Source: JBBIVP01 sp037439705 [NCBI: bacterium]
GTDB taxonomy: Bacteria > JBBIVP01
DNA: 9,452 nucleotides
Reading direction: 5' to 3'
NCBI GenBank assembly: GCA_037439705.1
Contig: JBBIVP010000075.1
Span: forward strand, 1-9,452
A program made the position numbers and the translations under genes. The notes below the pieces were generated by a model. The model was given only the letters and a program-made list of their open reading frames with translations. It did not search any database and was not told the origin of the DNA. Positions 1-8,595 of the stretch are shown here, piece by piece; position 1 is the first letter of the stretch, and each line of letters begins with the position of its first letter.

Positions 1-372
1 CATTGATGAGGTTCTTCGTATAATACAACAGGTTATTATGTTTAATAATCACCATCCCTCGGAGATATAGACAATGATGGAAAGCTTGAGGTTGTATTTG
101 GGTCTAATTATAAAATCTATGCCATTAATGGTGAGGATGGCTCAGTTCTATGGTCTTATACAACAGGTTATTATGTGCGATCCTCCCCATCCCTCGGAGA
201 TATAGACAATGATGGAAAGCTTGAGGTTGTAGTTGGGTCTTATGATGATAAAATCTATGCTATTGGAGCAGGTGGTAATGTTCCAGTCCCTTCTCTTTTG
301 CCCTGGCCAGAGTTCAAACACGATACAAAGAACACTGGATTTTACACAGGAAATCCAAATCCACCCTGGTAA
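1..372 (+). pseudogene. FG-GAP/VCBS-type beta-propeller repeat protein, C-terminal remnant (5' part broken)
   Basis: The frame ending at the TAA at 370-372 encodes repeats of the form DIDNDGKLEVVVGS..KIYAI (Asp at alternate positions as in calcium-binding FG-GAP/VCBS blades), then a short tail with WPEFKHDTKNTG and a final NPNPPW. W-P-x-F-x-H-D-x-x-N-T-G tails are usual at the end of secreted propeller proteins of this type, so this looks like the natural C-terminus. The frame is open only from 49. TAA TAA occurs at 43-48, and compared with the next repeat unit about one base is missing near 15-24, so the N-terminal side reads in another frame. A GTG at 175 could formally begin a 65-residue ORF, but it sits inside a repeat and has no ribosome binding site. 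Such proteins are normally exported and large, with roles in adhesion or surface binding. This copy is either a decayed gene or an assembly error in a repetitive gene; I cannot tell which. Confidence 0.7.
25..264 (+). repeat. Two tandem 135-bp (45-residue) coding repeat units
   Basis: Unit 1 begins at 25 and unit 2 at 160, both with ACAACAGGTTATTATGT. The stretch from CCATCCCTCGGAG through CTTGAGGTTGTA is identical at 52-96 and 187-231. Differences are concentrated in the V-R-S-S codons (replaced by V-stop-stop-S in unit 1) and in one extra codon near 241-249 of unit 2. Near-identity at DNA level points to recent duplication or gene conversion of propeller blades. More copies probably lie to the left of the window. 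Confidence 0.85.
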
Positions 373-399
373 AATTGGGTTTCTGAATGAAAATTTTTA

Positions 400-1488
400 T
401 TAAAATGCCCCGAAAACAATTTCTTTCATTTTTTCCTGAAACACCTTTATGTCAAATTTTTTTGCATTTTCCCTTATTCTTTCAGGGTCAAAATCCATCT
501 TTTCAAACTTCATCACAGCATCAATTATTGCTTCAGTGGTCTGTTCATAAAAGAATATCCCCGTTTCTTCTGGAACCAAAGTTTCAAGAATCCCCCCTTT
601 TCCATAGGCTATAACAGGTCTTCCTGATGCCATGCATTCAAGGGGAACAATTCCGAAGTCCTCTTCCTGAGGAAAAATAAGTGCTCGGCAGGTTGAATAT
701 AGACTTTTCAATTTTTCGTCGTCTAAGGAGCCACAAAATTTTATGTTTGAGGAGGAGATTCTTTTTAAACTTTTATAAGCCGGTCCAGTTCCAATTATTA
801 TCAGTTTTTTCTTGAGTTTGTTAAAGGCGGAGATTGCAATATCTATCTTTTTATGGGGTAAAAGCCTTGATACGATGAGGTAAAAATCTTCCTGATTTCT
901 TTCTATGCTGAAGTTATCAACTTCAATTGGTGGATGAAGGATTTCGCTTTTCCTTCCATAGATGTCTTTTATTCTCTTTTGTATGTTCCTGCAGTTTGTG
1001 ATTATGAGGTCAATATTTTTAACTGCTTCCATGTCTTCATTTTTTAATTTTTTCAGAAATGCCATAAGGTATATTTCTTTTATAAATGAAAACCTTTCCT
1101 TCTCAAGGTAATGGTATTTAAAATAAAGAAACCTTGGCGGGGTATGGATATAACCTATATGAATGGCTTCGTTCTTTTTTATGCATTTTGCAAAAGCGGA
1201 GGAGGATGAAATGATGAGGTCATAACCGTTGAGGTCAAGGCTTTTAAAGGCTTCAGGATATAATGGTAGGTAGATTCTGTGCCCGATGAAGTGAAAATAG
1301 ATTTTTTGTAGGAAACTGGTTCTTATTTTTAAATTTTTGAAAAAGGGAAATGTGCCTTCGGGGTCATAGAGAGAGGTGAAGAGATCAGCCTCAGGAAATG
1401 TTTTCATAAAGGCAATAACAACCCTCTCTGCTCCTCCTCTCTGTGTCAGATAATCGTGAACCACTGCAATTTTTTTACAGCTCTTCAT
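400..1488 (-). CDS. GT4-family glycosyltransferase (WbaZ/mannosyltransferase-like)
   Basis: A 362-residue retaining glycosyltransferase of GT-B fold, cytoplasmic or membrane-associated, which would move a sugar from a nucleotide-sugar donor to a polysaccharide or glycolipid acceptor. The N-terminal Rossmann domain opens with IAVVHDYLTQRGGAERV (GGAE at 18-21), typical of the GT4 group that includes O-antigen mannosyltransferases. The middle has the SSSSAFAK and HTPPRFLY segments. The C-terminal donor domain has HPPIEVDNF (185-193), VSRLLPHKK (206-214), GTGP (233-236) and the E-x7-E motif E276-DFGIVPL-E284 followed by MASGRPVIAYGKGG. Length is normal for the family. The start codon overlaps the 3' end of the upstream glycosyltransferase by 14 bp with no clear SD, so translation is probably coupled. 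It is the last gene of the leftward operon. Donor and acceptor cannot be read from the sequence. Confidence 0.93.
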   Translation of the reverse strand: MKSCKKIAVVHDYLTQRGGAERVVIAFMKTFPEADLFTSLYDPEGTFPFFKNLKIRTSFLQKIYFHFIGHRIYLPLYPEAFKSLDLNGYDLIISSSSAFAKCIKKNEAIHIGYIHTPPRFLYFKYHYLEKERFSFIKEIYLMAFLKKLKNEDMEAVKNIDLIITNCRNIQKRIKDIYGRKSEILHPPIEVDNFSIERNQEDFYLIVSRLLPHKKIDIAISAFNKLKKKLIIIGTGPAYKSLKRISSSNIKFCGSLDDEKLKSLYSTCRALIFPQEEDFGIVPLECMASGRPVIAYGKGGILETLVPEETGIFFYEQTTEAIIDAVMKFEKMDFDPERIRENAKKFDIKVFQEKMKEIVFGAF

Positions 1489-2620
1489 TCAGAATTTTTT
1501 TAATTCTATCAGAGATTTCGTCCGGTGAAAAGAGTTCGTAGGAAAGAAATAGTCCTCTTATAACTTTTTCTTTTGAGGCTTCATCGTGAAGAACCGAAAT
1601 AATTTTTTTTGAAAGGTCATCACCTTCTGAAAATAACCATCCGCAATTTTTTTCCTTTATTATTCTACCAATTCCGCTTTCTTCAGGAACAAGAACTGGA
1701 ACCACGCATGCCATTGCCTCTCCTATAACCCTTCCGAATGGCTCATTTAAAGATGTCAAAAGAACGAGGTCAGAAGCATTAATTACCATTTCCACATCAT
1801 CCCTTCTTCCAAGAAACATCACATTTTCCGAAAGGTCTTCCTCTGATACCATTTCTTTGAGGCTTTCATAATAAAGTTCATTTGGAAGCCTCCTTTTCTT
1901 TCCCCTGAATACGACCTCACCAACTATTAAAAGAAGCACATCAGGGTATTTATTCCTTATGGATTTTACTGCATTAATCGTCATTTCGAGCCTTTTCCAT
2001 GGAGCAATCTGCCCTATCACGCTTATAATGGGGTATCTGTTTTCAATCCCGAGAGCTTTCTTCGCAAATTTTGAATCAATGAACCTGAAAAACCTGTATC
2101 CTACAGGGCTATAGATTATGCTTGTTTTCTTTTCGTCTCTTATTCCGAATTTTTCTCTTGTAAATTCTGAATTGAAAATGAGGTGACCTGAAAAATTCGT
2201 GAGGAAGTAGGTAATTATTTTTGAAATTAAAGAGTTGTGAGGGAGTATATCCCTTATGTGAACAACGGTTCGGATACCACAAAGAAATGAAAGGATAGTT
2301 GCCAGTCCTCCTCTTATAGTATTTGCATATATTAAATCTGCCTTCCATCTTCTTGAAAAAATCAGGAGCCACAGGGATGCTCTGAGAAGGTGTGCAAGGA
2401 AAACAAGTATATAAAAAGGATTTTTCTTCAAACCAATATCTAAAGCGGGAGCGGAAATCCATTTTATTTTTCTCTTTTCTGCAAATTCAACAATTTTTCC
2501 CGGTGGACATGCAAGTATAAACTCGTTATCTTTTATCTCCGAAAGCATTTCTAAAAGGGAAATCTCTGCTCCACTTACAAGGGATGTGTGATTGTAAAAA
2601 AGGATTCTTTTATCCCTCAT
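1475..2620 (-). CDS. GT4-family glycosyltransferase
   Basis: A second GT-B glycosyltransferase, about 381 residues from the preferred start. Numbering from the longer start at 2647, landmarks are LFYNHTSLVSGAEISLLEML (SGAE at 25-28), a hydrophobic stretch at about 78-97 that may help membrane association, HIRD at 130-133, IGQIAPWKR (211-219) at the donor-domain entrance, and the E-x7-E motif E302-PFGRVIG-E310 followed by AMACVVPVLVPEESG. It probably builds a cell-surface polysaccharide or glycolipid with its downstream neighbour; the two are only distantly similar. Two starts are possible. The ATG at 2645-2647 gives nine extra residues and a 38-bp overlap with the upstream gene. The ATG at 2618-2620 gives MRDKRILFYN, an 11-bp overlap and a normal GT4 N-terminus. 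I chose the second, although neither has a well-placed SD (AGGA abuts the ATG at 2620). The acceptor and donor sugar are unknown. Confidence 0.92.
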   Translation of the reverse strand: MRDKRILFYNHTSLVSGAEISLLEMLSEIKDNEFILACPPGKIVEFAEKRKIKWISAPALDIGLKKNPFYILVFLAHLLRASLWLLIFSRRWKADLIYANTIRGGLATILSFLCGIRTVVHIRDILPHNSLISKIITYFLTNFSGHLIFNSEFTREKFGIRDEKKTSIIYSPVGYRFFRFIDSKFAKKALGIENRYPIISVIGQIAPWKRLEMTINAVKSIRNKYPDVLLLIVGEVVFRGKKRRLPNELYYESLKEMVSEEDLSENVMFLGRRDDVEMVINASDLVLLTSLNEPFGRVIGEAMACVVPVLVPEESGIGRIIKEKNCGWLFSEGDDLSKKIISVLHDEASKEKVIRGLFLSYELFSPDEISDRIKKILNEEL

Positions 2621-3965
2621 TCCTGATGTATTTCGGAGAAAATTCATTCAGAAGTAGAGAAATGGCTTCCTCTTTTGTTTTTATTCTATTTGCTATCATG
2701 TTGTTTATAATGAAATCTTTCGCCTTTCCAACAAGTGGAGATGGAGGAATTTTAAGAATCTTCTGAATCTCAAACCCATCAAGAAGTGGCTTTATTTTTG
2801 TGGTCTTCATCTTTATTACTTCTTCCTTTACCCTTCTTAAAAGTTCCTCTGCCAGCCTTAACCTGTTCTCGTAATCTAAGGAGCCCCTTGTTGATTTTAT
2901 ATCCGCTATCAGGTGATCAAGTGTTTCCCAGATATGGTCTCCGAGTTTATATATTAATCTTCTTATTGCTGAATTCGTCCACGAGGCAGTATATATTATC
3001 ATATGCTGTTGAATGATAAATACTGCTTTATCCCTTATTTCCTTTGGAAATCCCCACCTTGTGAGAACCTTTTCACATATTTCCGCCGAAATCTTTTGGT
3101 GCCCGTAATAGACCCATTTTCCTTTTTCATATCGTTCAGTAAAAGCCTTTCCGAAATCGTGGAAGAATCCAGCAATTTTGAGCGGAAGGGATTTTCCCTT
3201 CAGAAGTTTTACAGTTCTTATGCTGTGTGAAAAAATGTCTTCAATGTGATAGGGAGTTTTTTGCTCTTTATAAAGAGCAGGAACAATTTCTGGAATAATT
3301 TTTTCAATAATCTCGCCATCCCTTAACATGAGAAGTGAAGCGGATGGGTCAGGAAGTTCAAAAATTTTCATCATTTCTTCTCCAATCCTTTCTGCTGGTT
3401 CTTCTTGAAGGAGATATGAAAGTTCTTTCATATTGTTCCACAGGTTTTCATCTATTGAAGATGATGTCTCACAGGCGAAGCGCACAGCCCTTATAATTCT
3501 TATAGGGTCCTCTTTCAGGGTTTTTTCAGGAGACATGGGTGTTCTTATAACCCTCAGAGAAAGGTCGGTTTTACCGGTGCCAAGCGGGTCAAGCATTTTG
3601 TCAGCCTTTTCTTTAAGTGGAATCACAAGCGTATTAATTGTGAAATCCCTATGTAAAAGGTCTGTTTTTAAGGTTTTGAACTTGGAAGGAATGATCTCAA
3701 TCTCCACACCCATTCTGAATAGAATTTTTTCAAATCCCTTACCGGTCTGGTATCGGATATGGTGGGGGAATCTGTAATCCCTCTCCAAAATTTCTATTAA
3801 TTTTTCAATCTTTTCGTTTTCCATGATGAGCACATCAATGTCCCTGATCTTTCCCTGAATAATTTTTGCTCTTGGATATCCACCAACTATATATGCGGAA
3901 AGTTTCAGCTTTTTTACCGCTTCCACCAATATGTTGATAATTTTTTCTTCAACTTCTTTTTCCAT
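2610..3965 (-). CDS. Class II tRNA nucleotidyltransferase / poly(A) polymerase family protein with HD domain
   Basis: A 451-residue protein with the class II nucleotidyltransferase head of CCA-adding enzymes and bacterial poly(A) polymerases. Visible motifs: VGGYPRAKIIQG (27-38) leading to the metal-binding DID (42-44), HRDFTIN (105-111, usually RRDFTIN), DPLGTGKTDLSLRVIR (126-141), DPIRIIRAVRFA (153-164) and AERIGEE (191-197). An HD phosphohydrolase-type domain follows, with H247, H269-D270 in FFHDFGK, and H289. The C-terminus has the LLDGFEIQKIL..PPSPLVG pattern of HD-containing CCA/PAP proteins. Expected role: adding or repairing the tRNA 3' CCA end, or adding A residues to RNA, in the cytoplasm. 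CCA-adding, A-adding and PAP activities cannot be separated by eye. One oddity is that the GGxVRD motif reads GGYPRA, so its Asp is missing. It lies 28 bp downstream of purA with no clear SD and overlaps the next gene. Confidence 0.88.
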   Translation of the reverse strand: MEKEVEEKIINILVEAVKKLKLSAYIVGGYPRAKIIQGKIRDIDVLIMENEKIEKLIEILERDYRFPHHIRYQTGKGFEKILFRMGVEIEIIPSKFKTLKTDLLHRDFTINTLVIPLKEKADKMLDPLGTGKTDLSLRVIRTPMSPEKTLKEDPIRIIRAVRFACETSSSIDENLWNNMKELSYLLQEEPAERIGEEMMKIFELPDPSASLLMLRDGEIIEKIIPEIVPALYKEQKTPYHIEDIFSHSIRTVKLLKGKSLPLKIAGFFHDFGKAFTERYEKGKWVYYGHQKISAEICEKVLTRWGFPKEIRDKAVFIIQQHMIIYTASWTNSAIRRLIYKLGDHIWETLDHLIADIKSTRGSLDYENRLRLAEELLRRVKEEVIKMKTTKIKPLLDGFEIQKILKIPPSPLVGKAKDFIINNMIANRIKTKEEAISLLLNEFSPKYIRNEG

Positions 3966-3993
3966 TTTTTAATTGGTATCACAAAATTGATTA

Positions 3994-5370
<1,377 letters not shown>

Positions 5371-5374
5371 TCAA

Positions 5375-6148
5375 ATGAAGGGAGATTTTTTCAAAGGAAT
5401 TGTTCAGTGGGAATTTAAAAAGGAAGGACTTGAGGGTAATTTTAAGCTGCCTGTTTTCTATTATGATAATACCTCCGTTACCGCAATTTATACTGCTTCA
5501 ACATCAAAGGTAAGGAAATACCTTCCTCATCCGGATATGAATCCAGTTGAATTGTTTCCTGGTAGATGTCTTGTTGGTTTTACAGCCTTTGAGTACAGGA
5601 AGACCGATATAAATCCTTATAACGAATTTTCCATTTCTGTTCCGATAAGCTTCGGTAAGAAATCATGGGTTGGAATAGGAGTTCTGGGACAGATGTTGAA
5701 AAGGAGGTTCACCGTTTATATATGGCATCTTCCTGTAACCACTGAAATTGCAAGGTTTGGAGGGGTTGAATTGTACGGATATCCAAAATTTATAGCAAAT
5801 ATAGATTTTAAAGAATCTGGAGACTTTATAGAATGCAAACTACAGGAGGGTGAGGAACATATTCTTACATTGAGAGGAAAAAAGCTCAAAACATCAAAGG
5901 AAAAGGAGATGAAATACACAACCTATTCTATAAAGGACGGAATTCCTCTTGTTGCGAATGTTTTAGTAAATCCAATTGAGTTTGCACAGAGCGTGAATCC
6001 CTCTTCTGCAGAATTACAAATAGGTGAGGACCACCCCATCTGTAAAGAACTTAAAGATATAGAGCTTGGGAAATATCCGGTTTTCTATCAATACATTCCA
6101 TTGAACGAAGCAATTCTATTTGGACCAAGAAATCTTATTGATATATGA
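5375..6148 (+). CDS. Acetoacetate decarboxylase family protein (substrate unknown)
   Basis: A 257-residue protein matching the acetoacetate decarboxylase (ADC) fold. Two anchors align with the Clostridium acetobutylicum enzyme as I remember it: NPYNEFSISVPISFG (80-94), in which E84 matches active-site Glu76, and VELYGYPKFIANI (131-143), in which K138 matches the Schiff-base lysine. Further family features are the early KLPVFYYDNTS segment and the late FGPRNL ending. Classical ADC has two adjacent lysines here; this protein has Lys-Phe. Family members use Schiff-base chemistry for beta-keto acid decarboxylation, and some relatives act on other keto compounds, so acetoacetate itself should not be assumed. 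It probably acts in the cytoplasm as a soluble oligomer. It is the first gene of the rightward cluster and overlaps the next gene by 4 bp (ATGA), implying coupled translation with the acyl-CoA dehydrogenase pair and a shared pathway. Confidence 0.87.
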   Translation: MKGDFFKGIVQWEFKKEGLEGNFKLPVFYYDNTSVTAIYTASTSKVRKYLPHPDMNPVELFPGRCLVGFTAFEYRKTDINPYNEFSISVPISFGKKSWVGIGVLGQMLKRRFTVYIWHLPVTTEIARFGGVELYGYPKFIANIDFKESGDFIECKLQEGEEHILTLRGKKLKTSKEKEMKYTTYSIKDGIPLVANVLVNPIEFAQSVNPSSAELQIGEDHPICKELKDIELGKYPVFYQYIPLNEAILFGPRNLIDI

Positions 6149-7515
6149 AGGATATTCTGGAAGAGCATCCCGAACTTAAAAGGGACAAACTGGCAAGATA
6201 TGTTATTGAATCCGGAAGGAAATTTAAAGAAAGGTTTATTGTTCCACATGCTCACGAACTTGATAGAAAACTTCTTCTTGACCCTCACTATCATCCGGAA
6301 GAAATAATAAAAAGGGGATGTGAATTCAGATTTTTTAGCCTTCCGGTTCCTAAATTCATAGGTGGATTGGGCGGAGGTGCATTGCATGTTTCATTGCTCA
6401 TGGAAGAACTCTGTTCAGGATGTGGGGGGATTGCAAACATTTTTGGTGCCCATTATTTAGGACTCGCTGGAGTCCTTGTATCCGCTGACCTTTACGCATA
6501 CGGTAAATTCGTTACGGAGATAGTGAAAGGGGAAATGGAGAAAAAACCCATTATATTTTCAGCAGCCATAACAGAACCAACTGCTGGGACGGATGTAGAA
6601 GATAGAGACCTTCTGCCAAAAGCAAAACTTGTCCTCTCAGCAAAAAAACTGGATAATGGCTATCTTCTTAATGGAAGAAAGGTATTTATAAGCAATGGAA
6701 GCATTGCGGATTATAACCTTGTAGTGTGTGCCCTTGACAGAAAAAGACCACTTGAAACATTTAGCGGTTTTGTTGTCCCAAAGGGAACACCGGGATTTTC
6801 CATTGGAAGAATAGAACTCAAAATGGGACAGAGGGCGTGTCATGCTGCAGAACTGGTTTTTGAGGATTGTTTTATCCCCGAGGAAAACAGGGTCGGAATG
6901 GAAGGAGACGGTATGCTTGCAGTTGAACTTGTTCTTTCCGCATCAAGGGGGCCTGTTGGTGCGATAGCCACAGGGATTGCAAGAGGGGCTTATGAAAGAG
7001 CCCTTGATTATGCAAGAAACAAGAAGACGAGAAACGGAAGGTTAATTGATAAACAGTGGGTTCAGTTAACACTTGCAGAAATGGATGCAATGGTGAGAAA
7101 GGCAAGAAATGCTTATATTCAGGCTTCCATCTTTTTTGACAGGTTTATTCTCAACGGAATAATGAAGGGATTTCCTCAAATTGGATTGCTGAAAAGGATT
7201 TTTGAAAGTAAAGGATTTCTCAATTTCACTAAAAGGGATTTCTTTAAAAAGAGATGGTATGAATTCATAAAAAGCAGAATAGACCAGAAAATGCTGTACA
7301 CATCCTTCGGACTATCCTCTTTCGCAAAGTTTTCCTCAAGCGATATAGCGGTTAAGGTGTGTTTAATGGCAATGAAGATTCTCGGGAATGAAGGTGCTGA
7401 AGAAAGGAATTTGGTGGAGAAATTTATGAGGGACGCAAAACTTACCCAGATTTATGAGGGCACGAATCAACTCAATAGACTGACTGTTTTCAAAACCCTA
7501 ATTTCAGGACACTGA
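6145..7515 (+). CDS. Acyl-CoA dehydrogenase family protein, catalytic-type subunit
   Basis: A 456-residue member of the acyl-CoA dehydrogenase (ACAD) family, FAD flavoenzymes that form a 2,3-enoyl-CoA and pass electrons to an electron-transfer flavoprotein. Seen: an N-terminal helical domain, the middle-domain motif ITEPTAGTD (142-150), GRKVFISNG (177-185), MGQRACHAAELVFEDCFIP (227-245), and a C-terminal helical domain ending in RDAKLTQIYEGTNQLNR, in which E438 matches the catalytic Glu of MCAD/SCAD-type enzymes. Two oddities: about 50 extra residues (about 330-383, rich in Phe and Lys) between C-terminal helices make it longer than the usual 380-400; and the QxxGGxGY segment that contacts the FAD of the partner subunit reads KILGNEGAEE (411-420), with Gln and the second Gly gone. 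The ARNKK..NG segment also lacks the usual RxxFG. The start overlaps the ADC-like gene by 4 bp. It probably works with the next gene product as a heteromer. The substrate is unknown. Confidence 0.92.
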   Translation: MKDILEEHPELKRDKLARYVIESGRKFKERFIVPHAHELDRKLLLDPHYHPEEIIKRGCEFRFFSLPVPKFIGGLGGGALHVSLLMEELCSGCGGIANIFGAHYLGLAGVLVSADLYAYGKFVTEIVKGEMEKKPIIFSAAITEPTAGTDVEDRDLLPKAKLVLSAKKLDNGYLLNGRKVFISNGSIADYNLVVCALDRKRPLETFSGFVVPKGTPGFSIGRIELKMGQRACHAAELVFEDCFIPEENRVGMEGDGMLAVELVLSASRGPVGAIATGIARGAYERALDYARNKKTRNGRLIDKQWVQLTLAEMDAMVRKARNAYIQASIFFDRFILNGIMKGFPQIGLLKRIFESKGFLNFTKRDFFKKRWYEFIKSRIDQKMLYTSFGLSSFAKFSSSDIAVKVCLMAMKILGNEGAEERNLVEKFMRDAKLTQIYEGTNQLNRLTVFKTLISGH

Positions 7516-8549
7516 TGAACGGACAAGAGAGAAAGATAATCATTGAGACAGCAGAAAAATTTATGAGAAAGGTTTTTCTTCCTCATATTTCCACCTTTGA
7601 TAAGTTTCCTCTATTACCTCCTCCTTTTGAGCCAAGCAAAAAATTCTTTGAAATGGGAATTCATGAACTCGTAAAAGGTATGGACATACTTTCGGTTGTT
7701 GAAGTTCTAATGAAAGTATCGGAATTCTGTGCAGGTTTAGGGGCTTTTTTAGGTTATATGATTGCTGGAGAGATTTTGAAAATAAAATCTGGAATTGAAA
7801 CTGATGGAATTACATCAATTGCTATCTTTGAAGATGAGGATTTAGATTTAGAAAATGGCGGAAGGTTTTTTGTGAAAATGGAGGATGGAAAATTGAGGGG
7901 GATAAAAAAATCTGTGTTTCTTTTTCATCTGGCAGATATTTTTGCTGTTTTCTGCGAACTGGATGGAGAAAAAACAATTGCCTGGATAAGAAGAGAGGAT
8001 GTCAATGTGAATGAACCATCTGGTTTGATCGGCATAAGGGCATGCCCGTGTTCTGACATAGTTATAAAAAATTCTGTTCAGCCTTTAAAATTAACCCCTG
8101 CAGACAAACTTTTTCATTATTCCATTTCTCTTATCAGTTTGTTTTCATCAGCCTGTGCCTGTTCCACAGCAATTTCCGCCATTGAAAAAGCCTCTTCCTA
8201 TGCAAAGGAAAGGTATCAGGGAGGAAGCTTAATAATTGAATACGATGCCATAAAACTAATGCTATCCCATAACAGGATTTTACTCGGGAAGTGCAGGGAT
8301 TTAATTTTGAAGACTGCCGAAAATTTTAGAGAAGATGAAGTTTTATGGGTTGATGCTGTAAGAACCAAAATTTTCGCATCGGAGGTGGCAGTTAATGCAT
8401 GTCTTGATGCAATCCAGGTTTTTGGCGGATATGGATATATGAGGGATTACGAGGTTGAGAAGAGGTTCAGAGACGCAGTCGCCCTTTCCCTTCAACCCTT
8501 TGATAGTATCAGAGCGACCCTCTACCTTAATTCCATTGGAACCAAATGA
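7515..8549 (+). CDS. Divergent acyl-CoA dehydrogenase-like protein, probable non-catalytic partner subunit
   Basis: A 344-residue ACAD-fold protein, shorter than usual. The C-terminal domain is convincing: AKERYQGGSLIIEYDAIKLML (230-250, like the RxQGGxxI pattern of many ACADs) and QVFGGYGYMRDYEVEKRFRDA (301-321), a fully conserved segment that in homotetrameric ACADs contacts the ADP part of FAD in the neighbouring subunit. Catalytic parts are missing. Where the IYEGT motif should follow RDA, the sequence reads LSLQPFDSIR, so the Glu position is Pro328, and no Glu is found near the alternative helix-G position either. The TEPxAGSD-type motif is replaced by acidic FEDEDLDLENGG (105-116). A Cys-rich stretch (ACACS, 213-217) is also present. 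It starts one base inside the previous stop (TGATG) with AGGA at 7506-7509. It could be a structural half of a heteromeric dehydrogenase or an enzyme with altered chemistry; I favour the former. Confidence 0.85.
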   Translation: MNGQERKIIIETAEKFMRKVFLPHISTFDKFPLLPPPFEPSKKFFEMGIHELVKGMDILSVVEVLMKVSEFCAGLGAFLGYMIAGEILKIKSGIETDGITSIAIFEDEDLDLENGGRFFVKMEDGKLRGIKKSVFLFHLADIFAVFCELDGEKTIAWIRREDVNVNEPSGLIGIRACPCSDIVIKNSVQPLKLTPADKLFHYSISLISLFSSACACSTAISAIEKASSYAKERYQGGSLIIEYDAIKLMLSHNRILLGKCRDLILKTAENFREDEVLWVDAVRTKIFASEVAVNACLDAIQVFGGYGYMRDYEVEKRFRDAVALSLQPFDSIRATLYLNSIGTK

Positions 8550-8583
8550 TTTTAAAGACTTTAAAAATGAAAATTGGAATAAA

Positions 8584-8589
8584 AGGAGG
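8584..8589 (+). promoter_or_regulatory. Strong ribosome binding site of the TRAP receptor gene
   Basis: AGGAGG with a 6-nt spacer to the ATG at 8596, in the 46-bp gap after the second dehydrogenase gene. No promoter was seen in that gap, so the receptor gene is probably transcribed with the genes before it while having independent translation initiation. Confidence 0.85.
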
Positions 8590-8595
8590 AGAAAG

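Noticed and set aside
175-372. Short intact gene starting at GTG 175
   Set aside because: The GTG is inside a repeat unit, has no SD, and the coding pattern continues upstream to 49, so it is a remnant of a larger protein.
373-399. Shared terminator between the convergent first gene and the last glycosyltransferase
   Set aside because: Only a 4-bp TTTC/GAAA stem is visible, with no GC-rich hairpin; not a credible intrinsic terminator.
3433-3777. 114-codon plus-strand frame
   Set aside because: Antisense shadow of the nucleotidyltransferase gene, without SD or domain.
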